A stretch of 64,000 nt of DNA, taken from NCBI RefSeq assembly GCF_023015615.1, contig NZ_JALKAJ010000003.1, positions 186,001 through 250,000 on the forward strand, in the 5' to 3' direction. Every line of letters begins with the position of its first letter. The stretch's first letter is position 1. A program made the translations under genes and the position numbers. Below the pieces are notes generated by a model that worked only from the letters and a program-made list of their open reading frames with translations, did no database searches and was not told where the DNA came from. Source of the DNA: Qipengyuania sp. S6317L1 (GTDB lineage: Bacteria; Pseudomonadota; Alphaproteobacteria; Sphingomonadales; Sphingomonadaceae). Shown here one piece after another: positions 43,114 to 52,741 of this stretch.

Positions 43114-44544
43114 ATGGCCGATGATCTACGCGAACAGCAAGAAGCGATCCTGAAGCTGCAACGTGACGCCTTTACCGCGTCGCGGCCTGAAAGCATGGCC
43201 TTGCGCAAGGACCGGATCAAACGGACCATGGCACTTTTGAAGGACCATGCAGAAAGTTTGTGCAAGGCGATGGCAGCCGATTTTGGCAATCGTTCGATGG
43301 ATCAGTCGATGATCACCGACATTGGTGCGACCGTGGGGGCTGGTAAACATGCCCTCAAGAACATGGACAAATGGGCAAAAACCGAAAAGCGCCCGGTCCA
43401 GTTTCCTCTTGGGCTTTTGGGTGCAAAGGCTGAACTTCGCTACGAACCCAAAGGTGTCATCGGTATTTTGAGCCCGTGGAACTTCCCGGTGCAACTTGCC
43501 TTTGGACCGCTGATGCAAGTCTTTGCAGCCGGCAACCGGGCGATGATCAAGCCTAGCGAATTTACCGAGCGTACCAGCATGCTCATGGCCGAACTCGTCG
43601 AGGAATACTTCACAAAGGACGAACTCGCTGTGGTGACTGGCGGGCCGGAGGTGGCGGCTGCCTTTTCTTCACTTCCGTTCGATCATCTGGTTTTTACCGG
43701 TTCGACCGCGACCGGACGCCGGGTGATGGAGGCGGCCTCTGCCAATCTTGTGCCCGTAACACTGGAACTGGGCGGCAAGTCGCCTGTGATCATGGGTAAG
43801 AGCGCCGATTTTGCGAAAGCGGGTGAGCGCATTGCCTTGGGCAAGATGATGAACGCAGGGCAGATATGCCTAGCGCCAGATTACATGTACGTCCCGCAAG
43901 AGAGCGAGGACGAGGCGATTGCGGGCGTGGTTCAGGGTGCAACCAGTATGTATCCGACCGTGCTTCAGAACGATGACTACGCCTCAATCGTTTCTGACCG
44001 GCATTTTGAACGGCTGCAGAGCCTCGTCGAAGATGCGCGCGGCAAGGGAGCCGAGGTCATTGAGGTGAACCCTGCGGGCGAGGACTTCAGCAATGCCAAC
44101 CAGCGCAAGATGCCGTTGACGATTCTCAAGAATGTAAACGACGAAATGCAAGCGATGCAGGAGGAAATCTTTGGCCCTGTCCTGCCGGTTAAAACCTATC
44201 GCGCGGTCGATGAAGCAATTGACTATGTGAACGAAAACGATCGTCCGCTTGGCCTTTATTACTTTGGCGAAAGCAAGGCAGAGCAGGAGCGCGTGCTCAC
44301 CCGCACGATCTCAGGCGGGGTGACGACCAATGATGTGCTTTTCCACATCTCGATCGAGGACCTGCCGTTTGGCGGTGTCGGGCCATCGGGCATGGGCAGC
44401 TATCACGCGATTGAGGGCTTTAAGGAATTCAGCCACGCTCGCAGTGTCTATCATCAGCCTAAGATCGACATTGCCAAGCTTGGAGGGTTCAAGCCGCCAT
44501 ACGGGAAAGCCACGCAAAAGGCGGTTGGCAACATGATCAAGTGA
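43114..44544 (+). CDS. Aldehyde dehydrogenase, coniferyl-aldehyde dehydrogenase type
   Basis: The 476-residue enzyme oxidises an aldehyde with NAD(P). LSPWNFPVQLAFGPLMQVFA and KPSEFTERTSMLM form the cofactor site. The catalytic glutamate is in LELGGKSPVIMG and the cysteine in MMNAGQICLAPDYMYV. The short sequence near the C-terminus, FGGVGPSGMGSYHAIEGFKEFSH, resembles class 3 and coniferyl-aldehyde enzymes. Substrate is therefore probably aromatic or long-chain. ATG 43114 is set by its clear ribosome site; the frame upstream is open but not conserved-looking. Confidence 0.92.
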   Translation: MADDLREQQEAILKLQRDAFTASRPESMALRKDRIKRTMALLKDHAESLCKAMAADFGNRSMDQSMITDIGATVGAGKHALKNMDKWAKTEKRPVQFPLGLLGAKAELRYEPKGVIGILSPWNFPVQLAFGPLMQVFAAGNRAMIKPSEFTERTSMLMAELVEEYFTKDELAVVTGGPEVAAAFSSLPFDHLVFTGSTATGRRVMEAASANLVPVTLELGGKSPVIMGKSADFAKAGERIALGKMMNAGQICLAPDYMYVPQESEDEAIAGVVQGATSMYPTVLQNDDYASIVSDRHFERLQSLVEDARGKGAEVIEVNPAGEDFSNANQRKMPLTILKNVNDEMQAMQEEIFGPVLPVKTYRAVDEAIDYVNENDRPLGLYYFGESKAEQERVLTRTISGGVTTNDVLFHISIEDLPFGGVGPSGMGSYHAIEGFKEFSHARSVYHQPKIDIAKLGGFKPPYGKATQKAVGNMIK

Positions 44545-44591
44545 CCGTGTCCTGCAGGTGACCCTTCTGGTGCGTTGATAGTGGCGCGATT

Positions 44592-44744
44592 GAGGGGCGC
44601 GGCCTCTAGGTCTTTTCCCGATTGACAAGAGCCATTGTTCGTCGTTCGATTTTCTGCACGCATTATGCTGCGATTTACGCGTGACTTACCCTTGCGCAGC
44701 GAGCGGCTCATGCGTAAGTGGCCCACAACTGGGATATGAACTAC
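44592..44744 (+). promoter_or_regulatory. Spacer with weak terminator hairpin and -35-like box ahead of nuoA
   Basis: GAGG/CCTC (44592-44606) followed by TAGGTCTTTT could end the aldehyde dehydrogenase transcript. A perfect TTGACA at 44622-44627 fits a housekeeping -35. The -10 at 17-base spacing is only TTCGAT, so the promoter is tentative. GGGAT near 44731 is a possible ribosome site for ATG 44745. Confidence 0.38.
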
Positions 44745-45143
44745 ATGGAAATCGGTATGATCGACCAATCCGTCGACCTCGGACAGTATTTGCCGATACT
44801 GCTCTTCATTGGCGTGGCCCTCGGGCTTTCGGTGCTTTTTGTCTTTTTGCCGATGGGTGTCTCTCGCTTGACGGGGGCGCATAATCCCGACGCTGAAAAA
44901 CTGTCAGAATACGAGTGCGGCTTTCCTGCATTTGAAGATTCGCGCAGTCAGTTTGACGTCCAATTCTATCTGGTCGCGATCAGCTTTATCATTTTTGATC
45001 TCGAGGCTGCTTTCCTCTTTCCCTGGGCGGTGAGCCTTGGTCAAACGGGCTGGATCGGGTGGATCGGGATGATGACCTTCCTCACCATCCTTGCAATTGG
45101 GCTTGCGTATGAGTGGAAAAAGGGAGCCCTCGATTGGCAATAG
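44745..45143 (+). CDS. nuoA: NADH-quinone oxidoreductase subunit A
   Basis: NuoA is a small core membrane subunit of complex I, next to the quinone site. Three membrane segments are seen, with the conserved loop [24 protein letters not shown] (Cys and Glu of the hydrophilic loop) and [15 protein letters not shown]. Several in-frame starts exist (GTG 44718, ATG 44736, 44745, 44757); ATG 44745 has the best-placed purine-rich site, but this is not decisive. It opens the nuo operon, with nuoB 24 bases downstream. Confidence 0.95.
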   Translation: MEIGMIDQSVDLGQYLPILLFIGVALGLSVLFVFLPMGVSRLTGAHNPDAEKLSEYECGFPAFEDSRSQFDVQFYLVAISFIIFDLEAAFLFPWAVSLGQTGWIGWIGMMTFLTILAIGLAYEWKKGALDWQ

Positions 45144-45167
45144 GGTACAGGCCCTGAGGAATCTTAG

Positions 45168-45743
45168 ATGAATACGATCACACCCCCCAAATCTCTCGCT
45201 GACGTAAGCGCACTCGAAACCGCGAAGGCGGGAGAGGTGCGTGCACCTGATCAGGATTATTTCCGCGCGTTGCAATCCGAGGTGAACGACAAGGGCTTTC
45301 TGGTCACCTCGACCGAGGACCTGTTTCAATGGGCTCGTACGGGCTCGCTCTGGTGGATGACGTTTGGCCTGGCGTGCTGTGCGGTCGAGATGATCCACGT
45401 GAACATGCCGCGCTACGATATGGAGCGTTTTGGCGCTGCGCCTCGTGCATCACCGCGTCAATCGGACGTGATGATTGTTGCAGGGACGCTGTGCAACAAG
45501 ATGGCTCCGGCTCTGCGCAAGGTTTACGACCAGATGTCTGATCCAAAATATGTGATTAGCATGGGGTCGTGCGCCAATGGTGGCGGCTATTATCACTATT
45601 CCTACAGCGTGGTTCGCGGCTGTGACCGGATTGTGCCGGTCGACATCTACGTGCCCGGCTGCCCTCCGACGGCAGAGGCGCTGCTTTATGGTGTAATGCA
45701 ATTGCAGCGCAAAATTCGCCGTGTCGGCACGATTGAGCGCTAG
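45168..45743 (+). CDS. nuoB: NADH-quinone oxidoreductase subunit B
   Basis: NuoB carries cluster N2, the last iron-sulfur centre before quinone. The ligands are visible: a tandem cysteine pair in [12 protein letters not shown], the cysteine in [16 protein letters not shown] and the one in [15 protein letters not shown]. 191 residues is normal for alphaproteobacteria, with a polar N-terminal extension of about 30 residues. The gene is followed 11 bases later by nuoC. Confidence 0.97.
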   Translation: MNTITPPKSLADVSALETAKAGEVRAPDQDYFRALQSEVNDKGFLVTSTEDLFQWARTGSLWWMTFGLACCAVEMIHVNMPRYDMERFGAAPRASPRQSDVMIVAGTLCNKMAPALRKVYDQMSDPKYVISMGSCANGGGYYHYSYSVVRGCDRIVPVDIYVPGCPPTAEALLYGVMQLQRKIRRVGTIER

Positions 45744-45754
45744 GAGCTAGGCCT

Positions 45755-46522
45755 GTGACAGTTCTCCACTCCGCCCCCAAATTCGCGTCGAACGACGGTG
45801 TCTTGGACGACCTCGCTGGCTCACTCAGCGTGTGGCTTGTATCCACATCTGAAGAGCACGGTGAAATCATCTTGACGGCCAAGCGCGAGGAAGTTGGGAC
45901 GGTGCTTAAGTCCTTGAAAGAGGATCACGAGTATCAGCAACTTATGGAAATTGCGGGCGCTGACTATCCGGATCGCGCTGAGCGGTTTGAAGTCGTCTAC
46001 ATGCTCCTGTCGCTGACAAAGAACCACCGCGTCATGGTGAAGTGTTCGACTGACGCGGACACGCCGGTGCCCACCGTGACGACGCTGTGGCCCAATGCAG
46101 GATGGCTCGAGCGCGAGGTGTTCGATCTTTACGGCGTGGTGTTCGAGGGCAACCAGGACCTTCGTCGTATCCTTACCGATTACGGCTTTGAAGGGCACCC
46201 GTTCCGCAAGGACTTCCCGATGACCGGCTACACCGAGCTGCGTTATTCCGAGGAGGAAAAGCGCGTCGTGTCCGAGCCGGTTGAGCTGCCGCAGGATATG
46301 CGCACATTTGATTTCCTCTCGCCATGGGAGGGCGCGGACTATGTGCTGCCCGGTGACGAAAAGGCTGAGGGCGCGCCGAATGTGGATAAACCTAAAGTGA
46401 CCGAGAAGCCTGCTGATACGGGCGCCGGTGCTAAGGCAGAAGAGAATGCGGAGGAGGGCACAGGCGCCGTTCCCCCTGATATGATCGAGATTGAAATCGA
46501 AAATGAGGAGGACGGTAAATGA
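45755..46522 (+). CDS. nuoC: NADH-quinone oxidoreductase subunit C with acidic C-terminal tail
   Basis: NuoC is a hydrophilic peripheral-arm subunit of complex I. The 30-kDa-subunit signature is [17 protein letters not shown] followed by [20 protein letters not shown] and the conserved ending FDFLSPWEG near residue 190. About 60 extra residues then follow, rich in Glu, Lys, Pro and Ala and ending [10 protein letters not shown]. Such a tail is not part of the conserved fold and may be flexible. Start is GTG 45755. The end overlaps nuoD by four bases. Confidence 0.95.
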   Translation: MTVLHSAPKFASNDGVLDDLAGSLSVWLVSTSEEHGEIILTAKREEVGTVLKSLKEDHEYQQLMEIAGADYPDRAERFEVVYMLLSLTKNHRVMVKCSTDADTPVPTVTTLWPNAGWLEREVFDLYGVVFEGNQDLRRILTDYGFEGHPFRKDFPMTGYTELRYSEEEKRVVSEPVELPQDMRTFDFLSPWEGADYVLPGDEKAEGAPNVDKPKVTEKPADTGAGAKAEENAEEGTGAVPPDMIEIEIENEEDGK

Positions 46523-47730
46523 GCGTCCAAATCGAAGAATCGCCCACCAATGACGGCGAAGTTATCAAGAATTACACGCTGAACTTCGGGCCCCAGCACC
46601 CTGCGGCGCACGGCGTTTTGCGCATGGTGATGGAGCTTGATGGCGAAGTGGTTGAGCGGGTGGACCCTCACGTGGGCCTGCTCCACCGCGGCACCGAAAA
46701 GCTGATCGAGCAGAAGACCTATCTGCAGGCGTTGCCGTATTTTGACCGCCTCGATTACTGTTCGCCGCTGTGTCAGGAGCACTCTTACGTGCTCGCGATT
46801 GAGAAGCTTTTGAACATCGAAGTTCCAGAGCGTGCACAATACCTGCGCGTGCTGTTTGCCGAGCTTACCCGCATCTGTAACCACATGCTCAACATCGGCG
46901 CGCACGTGATGGATGTGGGGGCGATGACGCCCAACCTTTGGGTATTTGAACTGCGCGAAGACTGCCTCAACTTCTTTGAGCGGGCCTCTGGTGCGCGTAT
47001 GCACTCGGCGTGGTTCCGTCCGGGCGGTGTGCATCAGGATGTGCCTGAGAAGCTGCTCGTTGATATTGGCGATTGGCTCGACAACCGCTTCTTCCAATTG
47101 TTCGACGACGCGATGAGCCTCGTGATGGACAACCGCATTTTCAAACAGCGCAATGTCGATATCGCCATTGTGGGCCGCGATGATGCGATAGCCTGGGGTT
47201 TCTCCGGTCCGATGATCCGGGCGGCGGGCATTCCATGGGACCTGCGCAAATCGCAGCCTTACGATGTTTACGACCGGATGGAGTTCGATATTCCCGTCGG
47301 CACCAATTCCGACTGCTATGACCGCTTTATGGTGCGCGTGAAGGAAGTTCGCGAGAGCGCCAAGATCATCAAGCAGTGTCTGCGCGATATGCCGCAAGGC
47401 CCGATTGCGAGCACCGATGGCAAGGTCTCACCGCCCAAGCGCGGCGAGATGAAGCAGTCGATGGAAAGCTTGATCCACCACTTCAAGCTCTACACCGAAG
47501 GTTTCCACGTGCCAGCGGGCGAAGTTTACGTTGCAACCGAAAGCCCCAAGGGTGAGTTCGGCGTCTACCTCGTCAGCGATGGGACGAACAAACCCTACCG
47601 CTGCAAAATCCGACCGACCGCTTTCTCGCACCTTCAAGCCATGGAAATGATGACCAAAGGCCACATGCTGGCCGATGCGACCGCGATCCTTGGCGCGATT
47701 GATGTCGTTTTTGGAGAGTGTGACCGCTAA
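46519..47730 (+). CDS. nuoD: NADH-quinone oxidoreductase subunit D
   Basis: NuoD (49-kDa subunit) forms most of the quinone pocket with NuoB. The quinone-site motif [14 protein letters not shown] is present, as are [18 protein letters not shown] and [19 protein letters not shown]. The C-terminal [12 protein letters not shown] and [12 protein letters not shown] are as expected for a [NiFe]-hydrogenase-like fold without metal ligands. 403 residues is the usual length. ATG overlaps the end of nuoC, and the last base overlaps nuoE. Confidence 0.97.
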   Translation: MSVQIEESPTNDGEVIKNYTLNFGPQHPAAHGVLRMVMELDGEVVERVDPHVGLLHRGTEKLIEQKTYLQALPYFDRLDYCSPLCQEHSYVLAIEKLLNIEVPERAQYLRVLFAELTRICNHMLNIGAHVMDVGAMTPNLWVFELREDCLNFFERASGARMHSAWFRPGGVHQDVPEKLLVDIGDWLDNRFFQLFDDAMSLVMDNRIFKQRNVDIAIVGRDDAIAWGFSGPMIRAAGIPWDLRKSQPYDVYDRMEFDIPVGTNSDCYDRFMVRVKEVRESAKIIKQCLRDMPQGPIASTDGKVSPPKRGEMKQSMESLIHHFKLYTEGFHVPAGEVYVATESPKGEFGVYLVSDGTNKPYRCKIRPTAFSHLQAMEMMTKGHMLADATAILGAIDVVFGECDR

Positions 47731-48398
47731 TGGCTGACCGTACACCCGCACCCGATACCCCTGAACTGCGCGCGCGTTGGGGCTCTTTTGAGTGGTCGAA
47801 AGAGAATAAGAAAAAGGCCGATTACCACATCGCCAAATACCCCGAGGGCCGGGCGAAGTCGGCGACGATGCCGTTGCTTGATCTCGCACAGCGTCAGGTG
47901 GGCGAAGAGACCGATACGCAAGGCTGGCTCCCGCTGCCTGTCATTGAATATGTCGCCAAATATATCGACGTCCCGGTGATCCGCGTGCTCGAAGTCGCGA
48001 CCTTCTACTTCATGTACAATATGAAGCCGGTCGGGAAATATCACGTGCAGGTCTGCGGCACGACGCCGTGTATGCTGCGTGGGTCCGATGACATTATCAG
48101 TGCGTGCAAGAAGCGCGGCATGAAGATGGGCCACGTCTCCGAAGACGGTCTTTGGACGCTGACCGAGGTTGAGTGCATGGGCAATTGCGCCACCGCTCCC
48201 ATGGTTCAGATCAACGATGACAATTACGAAGATTTGACGGTCGAGCGCCTCGACGCGGTGCTTGATGCGCTGGCTGCGGGTGAAACGCCCAAGGCTGGCA
48301 CGCAGGAGCCGGGGCGTCACACCTCAGAACCCTCTGGCGGGCCGACCACCTTGAAAGAGATGGTCGATGCGAACCACGATTACCGAGGGGACTGGTAA
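47730..48398 (+). CDS. nuoE: NADH-quinone oxidoreductase subunit E
   Basis: NuoE binds the 2Fe-2S cluster N1a in the NADH-oxidising module. The four cysteines are in QVCGTTPCMLRG and VECMGNCATAPMVQIN. The thioredoxin-like fold is complete, and the C-terminus has a short extension (PKAGTQEPGRHTSEPSGG) common in alphaproteobacteria. 222 residues. Instead of nuoF, three small ORFs follow directly. Confidence 0.96.
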   Translation: MADRTPAPDTPELRARWGSFEWSKENKKKADYHIAKYPEGRAKSATMPLLDLAQRQVGEETDTQGWLPLPVIEYVAKYIDVPVIRVLEVATFYFMYNMKPVGKYHVQVCGTTPCMLRGSDDIISACKKRGMKMGHVSEDGLWTLTEVECMGNCATAPMVQINDDNYEDLTVERLDAVLDALAAGETPKAGTQEPGRHTSEPSGGPTTLKEMVDANHDYRGDW

Positions 48399-48404
48399 AA
48401 CCCG

Positions 48405-48545
48405 ATGGAGGTTCTCTCGATCATCTTGGCGCTCGCAATCGCTTTCGTCGCGTATAAGGTCCTGATGGGCCTTTTGCGTGTGATGGCGATTGTGTTCGTG
48501 ATCGGAGTGACCGCCTATCTTTGGCAATCAGGAGTGATCGGCTGA
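48405..48545 (+). CDS. Small membrane protein inside the nuo operon (46 aa)
   Basis: An ATG-started frame of 46 codons lies seven bases after nuoE. The product is almost entirely hydrophobic: MEVLSIILALAIAFVAYK then LRVMAIVFVIGVTAYLW, so it could span the membrane once or twice. Its stop overlaps the ATG of the next small ORF. The ribosome site is weak (GAGGGG 14 bases upstream), so coupling to nuoE is likely. I recognise no family. A complex I accessory subunit is possible by position only. Confidence 0.5.
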   Translation: MEVLSIILALAIAFVAYKVLMGLLRVMAIVFVIGVTAYLWQSGVIG

Positions 48546-48634
48546 TGGCACTCTGGATCGTTCTTGGCGGCCTGTTTCTGGCACTTACCGTGGTTCTCTT
48601 TGTGGTCAACGCAAAGACGTTAGAGGACAAGTGA
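48545..48634 (+). CDS. Very small membrane protein inside the nuo operon (29 aa)
   Basis: This 29-residue frame starts at an ATG that overlaps the preceding stop and has AGGAG ten bases upstream. The product has one likely membrane helix (LWIVLGGLFLALTVVLFVV) followed by a polar end NAKTLEDK. Its stop in turn overlaps the next start (TGATG). Three successive coupled starts with good spacing are unlikely by chance, which supports translation. Function unknown. Confidence 0.45.
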   Translation: MALWIVLGGLFLALTVVLFVVNAKTLEDK

Positions 48635-48834
48635 TGGGACGCAGCACTCTCCTCCTCATGCTGGCAGGGCTGATCTGCTTTGGCGCGGGCGCATATTTTG
48701 CGCCAACTGGTGAGCGCACGCTTGGCATTGGCCTCATGGGTGTAGGACTGGTGTTTCAGGTTTTGACGCTCAGACAAATGAAATCGGCCCGGAAAAACCG
48801 AGCCTTACAAAGGGATATGACCGATGCTGGCTGA
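48634..48834 (+). CDS. Small two-helix membrane protein inside the nuo operon (66 aa)
   Basis: The 66-residue product starts at ATG 48634 with AGAGGA six bases upstream. Two hydrophobic segments ([18 protein letters not shown] and [18 protein letters not shown]) precede a basic end ([14 protein letters not shown]). It overlaps the nuoF start by 11 bases in another frame. The topology recalls small accessory subunits, but no homology is recognised. It lies at the end of the three-ORF insert between nuoE and nuoF. Confidence 0.55.
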   Translation: MGRSTLLLMLAGLICFGAGAYFAPTGERTLGIGLMGVGLVFQVLTLRQMKSARKNRALQRDMTDAG

Positions 48835-50116
48835 TAAGGACCGCATCTTTACCAACGTCTATGGCTTCCAGGATTGGGGTCTAAAAGCGGCGCAAAAGCG
48901 CGGCGACTGGGATGGCACCAAGGCTCTGATCGAGCGTGGGCAGGACGCGATCATTGAAGAGATCAAGGCTAGCGGCCTGCGTGGCCGGGGCGGGGCGGGT
49001 TTCCCGACCGGTCTCAAATGGTCGTTTATGCCCAAGCAAAGCGCGGATGGCCGTCCAAGCTTCCTCGTCATCAACGCCGACGAATCTGAACCGGGATCAT
49101 GCAAAGACCGCGAAATTATCCGCCACGATCCGCACAAGCTGATCGAAGGCGCATTGGTTGCTGGTTTCGCCATGCGGGCAAGGGCGGCCTATATCTACAT
49201 TCGCGGCGAGTATATCCGTGAGGCCGAGACGCTTCAGGCCGCAATTGATGAGGCCTATGACGCTGGTCTGATTGGCAAGAACGCCAGCGGTTCCGGCTAC
49301 GATTTCGACGTGTTCATGCACCGCGGCGCGGGCGCCTATATCTGCGGCGAAGAAACCGCGATGATCGAAAGCCTTGAGGGCAAGAAGGGTCAGCCGCGTT
49401 TGAAACCTCCGTTCCCGGCGGGCGCTGGTCTTTATGGCTGTCCGACCACCGTGAACAACGTTGAGAGCATCGCGGTGGTCCCCACGATCCTGCGTCGTTC
49501 AGGCGCATGGTTTGCAAGCTTCGGGCGCGAGGGCAATGCGGGAACAAAGCTGTTCCAAATCAGCGGCCACGTGGAAAAGCCATGCGTCGTCGAAGAAGAA
49601 ATGAGCATCCCGTTCGAGGAACTTATCGAAAAGCATTGCGGCGGTATTCGCGGCGGTTGGGATAATCTGCTCGCGGTCATTCCGGGCGGCTCTTCGGTTC
49701 CGCTCGTGCCAGCGGAGCAAATCCGCTCAGCGCCGATGGACTTTGACGGCCTGAAAGAACTCGGCTCCGGCCTTGGCACGGCGGCGGTGATCGTGATGGA
49801 CAAGTCCACCGATATCGTGCGCGCGATTTCTCGCATCAGCTATTTCTATAAGCACGAATCCTGCGGCCAATGCACGCCGTGCCGTGAGGGCACCGGTTGG
49901 ATGTGGCGCATGATGGAGCGGCTTCGCACAGGCGATGCCGAGATCGAAGAGATCGACATGCTCCAGGAAGTCACCAAACAGGTTGAGGGCCACACAATCT
50001 GTGCGCTTGGCGATGCAGCAGCGTGGCCAATTCAGGGCCTCATCCGCCACTTCCGCCCCGAGCTTGAGCGCCGGATCGAAGAACACAATGCACAATTCCG
50101 GGAGGCGGCGGAATGA
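48824..50116 (+). CDS. nuoF: NADH-quinone oxidoreductase subunit F
   Basis: NuoF oxidises NADH with FMN and carries 4Fe-4S cluster N3. The NADH/FMN glycine-rich loop is [15 protein letters not shown] near residue 60, and [14 protein letters not shown] and [19 protein letters not shown] follow. The cluster ligands are in [17 protein letters not shown] with a distal cysteine in [13 protein letters not shown]. 430 residues is normal. ATG 48824 has AAAGGGA upstream. Its last four bases overlap the next small ORF. Confidence 0.97.
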   Translation: MLADKDRIFTNVYGFQDWGLKAAQKRGDWDGTKALIERGQDAIIEEIKASGLRGRGGAGFPTGLKWSFMPKQSADGRPSFLVINADESEPGSCKDREIIRHDPHKLIEGALVAGFAMRARAAYIYIRGEYIREAETLQAAIDEAYDAGLIGKNASGSGYDFDVFMHRGAGAYICGEETAMIESLEGKKGQPRLKPPFPAGAGLYGCPTTVNNVESIAVVPTILRRSGAWFASFGREGNAGTKLFQISGHVEKPCVVEEEMSIPFEELIEKHCGGIRGGWDNLLAVIPGGSSVPLVPAEQIRSAPMDFDGLKELGSGLGTAAVIVMDKSTDIVRAISRISYFYKHESCGQCTPCREGTGWMWRMMERLRTGDAEIEEIDMLQEVTKQVEGHTICALGDAAAWPIQGLIRHFRPELERRIEEHNAQFREAAE

Positions 50117-50442
50117 GTATCATGATCGGCCTTCTGGCGGCGCTAGCTATGGTGCAAGATGCACCAAGCGAAAACGCATCAAGCGACGAAGTGGATGTGG
50201 TTATCGCTGTCCAAGAGACAGTGACCACCGAAACGCAGTTCGCGCAATGTGTCTATGACGCTGATCGTGATTTGGCGTTCAAGATTGTGTCCGCAAAAAA
50301 GCAGGATGATTTTCAGAATGCTATGAATTTGGCCGTCATCGCCTGCCAAATTGAGGGGAGTTTGAGTCTTGCTAAATTGAACAGAGCATTTCTCGCTTTG
50401 TTTCCCGATTTTCGTCCCGGTCAAGAAGAGGATGGGCAATAA
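50113..50442 (+). CDS. Uncharacterised exported small protein between nuoF and nuoG
   Basis: A 109-residue product begins in an ATGA overlap with nuoF. The N-terminus [16 protein letters not shown] resembles a short signal peptide or anchor. The rest is acidic and probably helical, with two cysteines ([13 protein letters not shown] and [11 protein letters not shown]) that could pair. The DNA is visibly less GC-rich than its neighbours in the second half. The last base overlaps the nuoG start. I recognise no family; position suggests a complex I assembly or accessory role. Confidence 0.65.
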   Translation: MSIMIGLLAALAMVQDAPSENASSDEVDVVIAVQETVTTETQFAQCVYDADRDLAFKIVSAKKQDDFQNAMNLAVIACQIEGSLSLAKLNRAFLALFPDFRPGQEEDGQ

Positions 50443-52457
50443 TGCCTAAGGTAACCGTAGACGGCCAAGAGATCGAAGTCCCGCAAGGGGCGACCGTGCT
50501 TCAGGCGTGTGAGGAAGCGGGGAAGGAAATCCCGCGCTTCTGTTATCATGAGCGCCTGTCGATCGCGGGTAACTGTCGCATGTGTCTGGTCGAAGTGAAG
50601 CCGGGGCCTCCCAAGCCACAGGCATCTTGCGCGCTTCCGGCGGCTGATGGTCAGGAAATTCGCACCGACAGCGCGATGGTTAAAAAAGCGCGCGAAGGGG
50701 TGATGGAGTTTCTGCTCGTCAATCACCCGCTCGATTGCCCGATCTGCGACCAGGGCGGTGAGTGTGATCTTCAAGACCAGGCCATGGCCTACGGCCGTGG
50801 ATCTTCGCGCACGAAAGAAAATCGCCGCGCGGTGACCGAGAAATACATGGGGCCGTTGATCAAGACGGAGATGACCCGCTGCATTCACTGCACGCGCTGT
50901 GTACGCTTCTCTGAAGAGATCGCGGGCGTGGACGAAATCGGCGCGCTCTATCGCGGCGAAGATATGCAGATCACGACTTATCTCGAGCAGGCGGCAAGCC
51001 ACGAGCTTAGCGCGAACGTGATCGACCTTTGCCCTGTGGGTGCTCTCACCTCGCGCCCTTATGCGTTCGAGGCTCGCCCTTGGGAATTGAAGCGCACGCT
51101 CAGCATTGATGTGTCTGATGCGGTTGGGGCGAATATTTCGCTGCATTCAAAGGGCCGCGAAGTTATGCGCGCGCTTCCTCGCATCAACGATGACGTGAAC
51201 GAGGAATGGCTCTCCGATAAGGGTCGCTATCAGGTCGATGGCCTGACCAAGCGTCGCTTGGACCGTGTGTTCGTTCGTAAAGACGGCAAGCTCGCTCCAA
51301 GCGACTGGAACGAAGCGTTCGGCATGATTGCAGGCTCACTTGAGGCCGACGAGTCGTCGGTCGCGGCGGTCGCTGGCGATATGGTCGATTGCGAGACCAT
51401 GTTCGCAGCCAAGGCGCTTCTCAAGGCTTGCGGCTCGACACTGCTTGAGGGTCGTCAGACAGGCATGGACTACGACGTGTCCAACTTGGCTGCGGTCAAT
51501 TTTAATTCGACCTTTGCCGGGATTGAGACTGCGGACTGCATCCTGATCGTTGGCAGCCACATTCGCTGGGAAGCGGCGCTCGTAAACGCGCGCATCCGCA
51601 AGGCTGTGAAGGCGGGTGCGAAGGTGTTTGTGGTCGGTCCTGAATGGGAGACCACTTACTCGGCAGAATTCTTGGGGGATGACCTCAAGGTATTGAACCG
51701 CGTGCCGAAGGCTCTTGGCGATGCGATGAAAGAAGCCGAGCGGCCTGCTGTGATCCTTGGCGGAGCAGCCTTGGCTCAAGGTGCGCTTGGTGCTGGCCTC
51801 AAGCTGGTCGATAAATTCGGCCTCGTGAAAGAAGGCTGGAATGGTTTCAACGTCCTGCACTTCAGCGCGGCACGAATGGGCGGCCTTATGCTCGGATACG
51901 CGCAAGAAGGCGGCATGGCGGATATCGCTGCTGCCAAGCCTAGAGTGCTTTTCAGCCTTGGCGCGGATGAGATGGACTACGAGCCCTTCGCGGACAGTCT
52001 CAAGGTTTACATCGGCCACCACGGCGACAAGGGCGCACATAATGCAGACATCATTCTGCCCGCCGCGTCCTATGCCGAGAAAGATGGCACTTACGTCAAC
52101 ACCGAAGGGCGTGTGCAGTTCGCTGAGAAAGCGGTGTTCGCACCGGGTGATGCCCGCGAAGACTGGACGATCCTGCGCGCGCTTGCGGATGCGATTGGCG
52201 TGAACGTTGGCTTCGACAGCTTTGCGCAATTGCAGGGCGCGATGATTGCCGAAGTGCCTGCTCTTGGCGAAGAGGCACTCGCTGATTACGGCGACCTCCC
52301 CAAGGCGGATAGCAAGGCCAAGGCAGAAGGCGTGATCAGTGCCTATCCGGTCAAGGATTTCTACCTCACCAACCCCATCGCCCGCGCGTCAACCGTCATG
52401 CAGCAATGCTCGGCAGAACTGCTCCACGGCGAAGAGATGAAGGAGGCTGCGGAATGA
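50442..52457 (+). CDS. nuoG: NADH-quinone oxidoreductase subunit G
   Basis: NuoG is the largest peripheral subunit and holds several clusters. N-terminal ligands for N1b are in PRFCYHERLSIAGNCRMC plus ASCALPA. HPLDCPICDQGGECDLQDQ holds cluster N5 or N4 ligands, and TRCIHCTRCVRFSEEIAG the next set. The C-terminal half is molybdopterin-oxidoreductase-like without a cofactor. At 671 residues it is of the shorter alphaproteobacterial/mitochondrial type. It is followed by a small ORF whose start overlaps its stop. Confidence 0.97.
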   Translation: MPKVTVDGQEIEVPQGATVLQACEEAGKEIPRFCYHERLSIAGNCRMCLVEVKPGPPKPQASCALPAADGQEIRTDSAMVKKAREGVMEFLLVNHPLDCPICDQGGECDLQDQAMAYGRGSSRTKENRRAVTEKYMGPLIKTEMTRCIHCTRCVRFSEEIAGVDEIGALYRGEDMQITTYLEQAASHELSANVIDLCPVGALTSRPYAFEARPWELKRTLSIDVSDAVGANISLHSKGREVMRALPRINDDVNEEWLSDKGRYQVDGLTKRRLDRVFVRKDGKLAPSDWNEAFGMIAGSLEADESSVAAVAGDMVDCETMFAAKALLKACGSTLLEGRQTGMDYDVSNLAAVNFNSTFAGIETADCILIVGSHIRWEAALVNARIRKAVKAGAKVFVVGPEWETTYSAEFLGDDLKVLNRVPKALGDAMKEAERPAVILGGAALAQGALGAGLKLVDKFGLVKEGWNGFNVLHFSAARMGGLMLGYAQEGGMADIAAAKPRVLFSLGADEMDYEPFADSLKVYIGHHGDKGAHNADIILPAASYAEKDGTYVNTEGRVQFAEKAVFAPGDAREDWTILRALADAIGVNVGFDSFAQLQGAMIAEVPALGEEALADYGDLPKADSKAKAEGVISAYPVKDFYLTNPIARASTVMQQCSAELLHGEEMKEAAE

Positions 52458-52741
52458 TCGAGTTACCACGCCTTCTTCGGCGCTTGCCTTATGTCTTCTA
52501 CGCTCTCGCTCTGATCTTTGGTGGGTGGCGCTTTCTCACAGAATGGACACTCATCGAGAGCACTTACGCGCAGGTGAACGACATCTCTTTTGAAAGCCCG
52601 AGCTACAACATGGCGCATGCCGCTGGCCGTTCTGCGGCACTCTATTGGGGCTTTGTAGAGGCGGCATATATGGTCGCGAACGGTGCGATGCTTCAGATCT
52701 TAATTGCAATCTTTGATAAAATGAAAGGACCGGCTCAATGA
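52454..52741 (+). CDS. Uncharacterised small membrane protein between nuoG and nuoH
   Basis: The 95-residue product begins at ATG 52454, with AGGAGG seven bases upstream, in an ATGA overlap with nuoG; its end overlaps nuoH in the same way. One or two membrane segments are visible ([17 protein letters not shown], and a less hydrophobic second half, [20 protein letters not shown]). An extracytoplasmic loop may hold [15 protein letters not shown]. The tight coupling argues it is a real gene. Family not recognised. Confidence 0.65.
   Translation: MIELPRLLRRLPYVFYALALIFGGWRFLTEWTLIESTYAQVNDISFESPSYNMAHAAGRSAALYWGFVEAAYMVANGAMLQILIAIFDKMKGPAQ

Noticed and set aside
46339-47397. A 352-residue minus-strand frame opposite nuoC and nuoD.
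   Set aside because: Complementary shadow of well-supported nuo genes; His- and Arg-rich with no recognisable motif.
51336-52229. A 297-residue minus-strand frame opposite nuoG.
   Set aside because: Shadow of nuoG; no domain or start signal.
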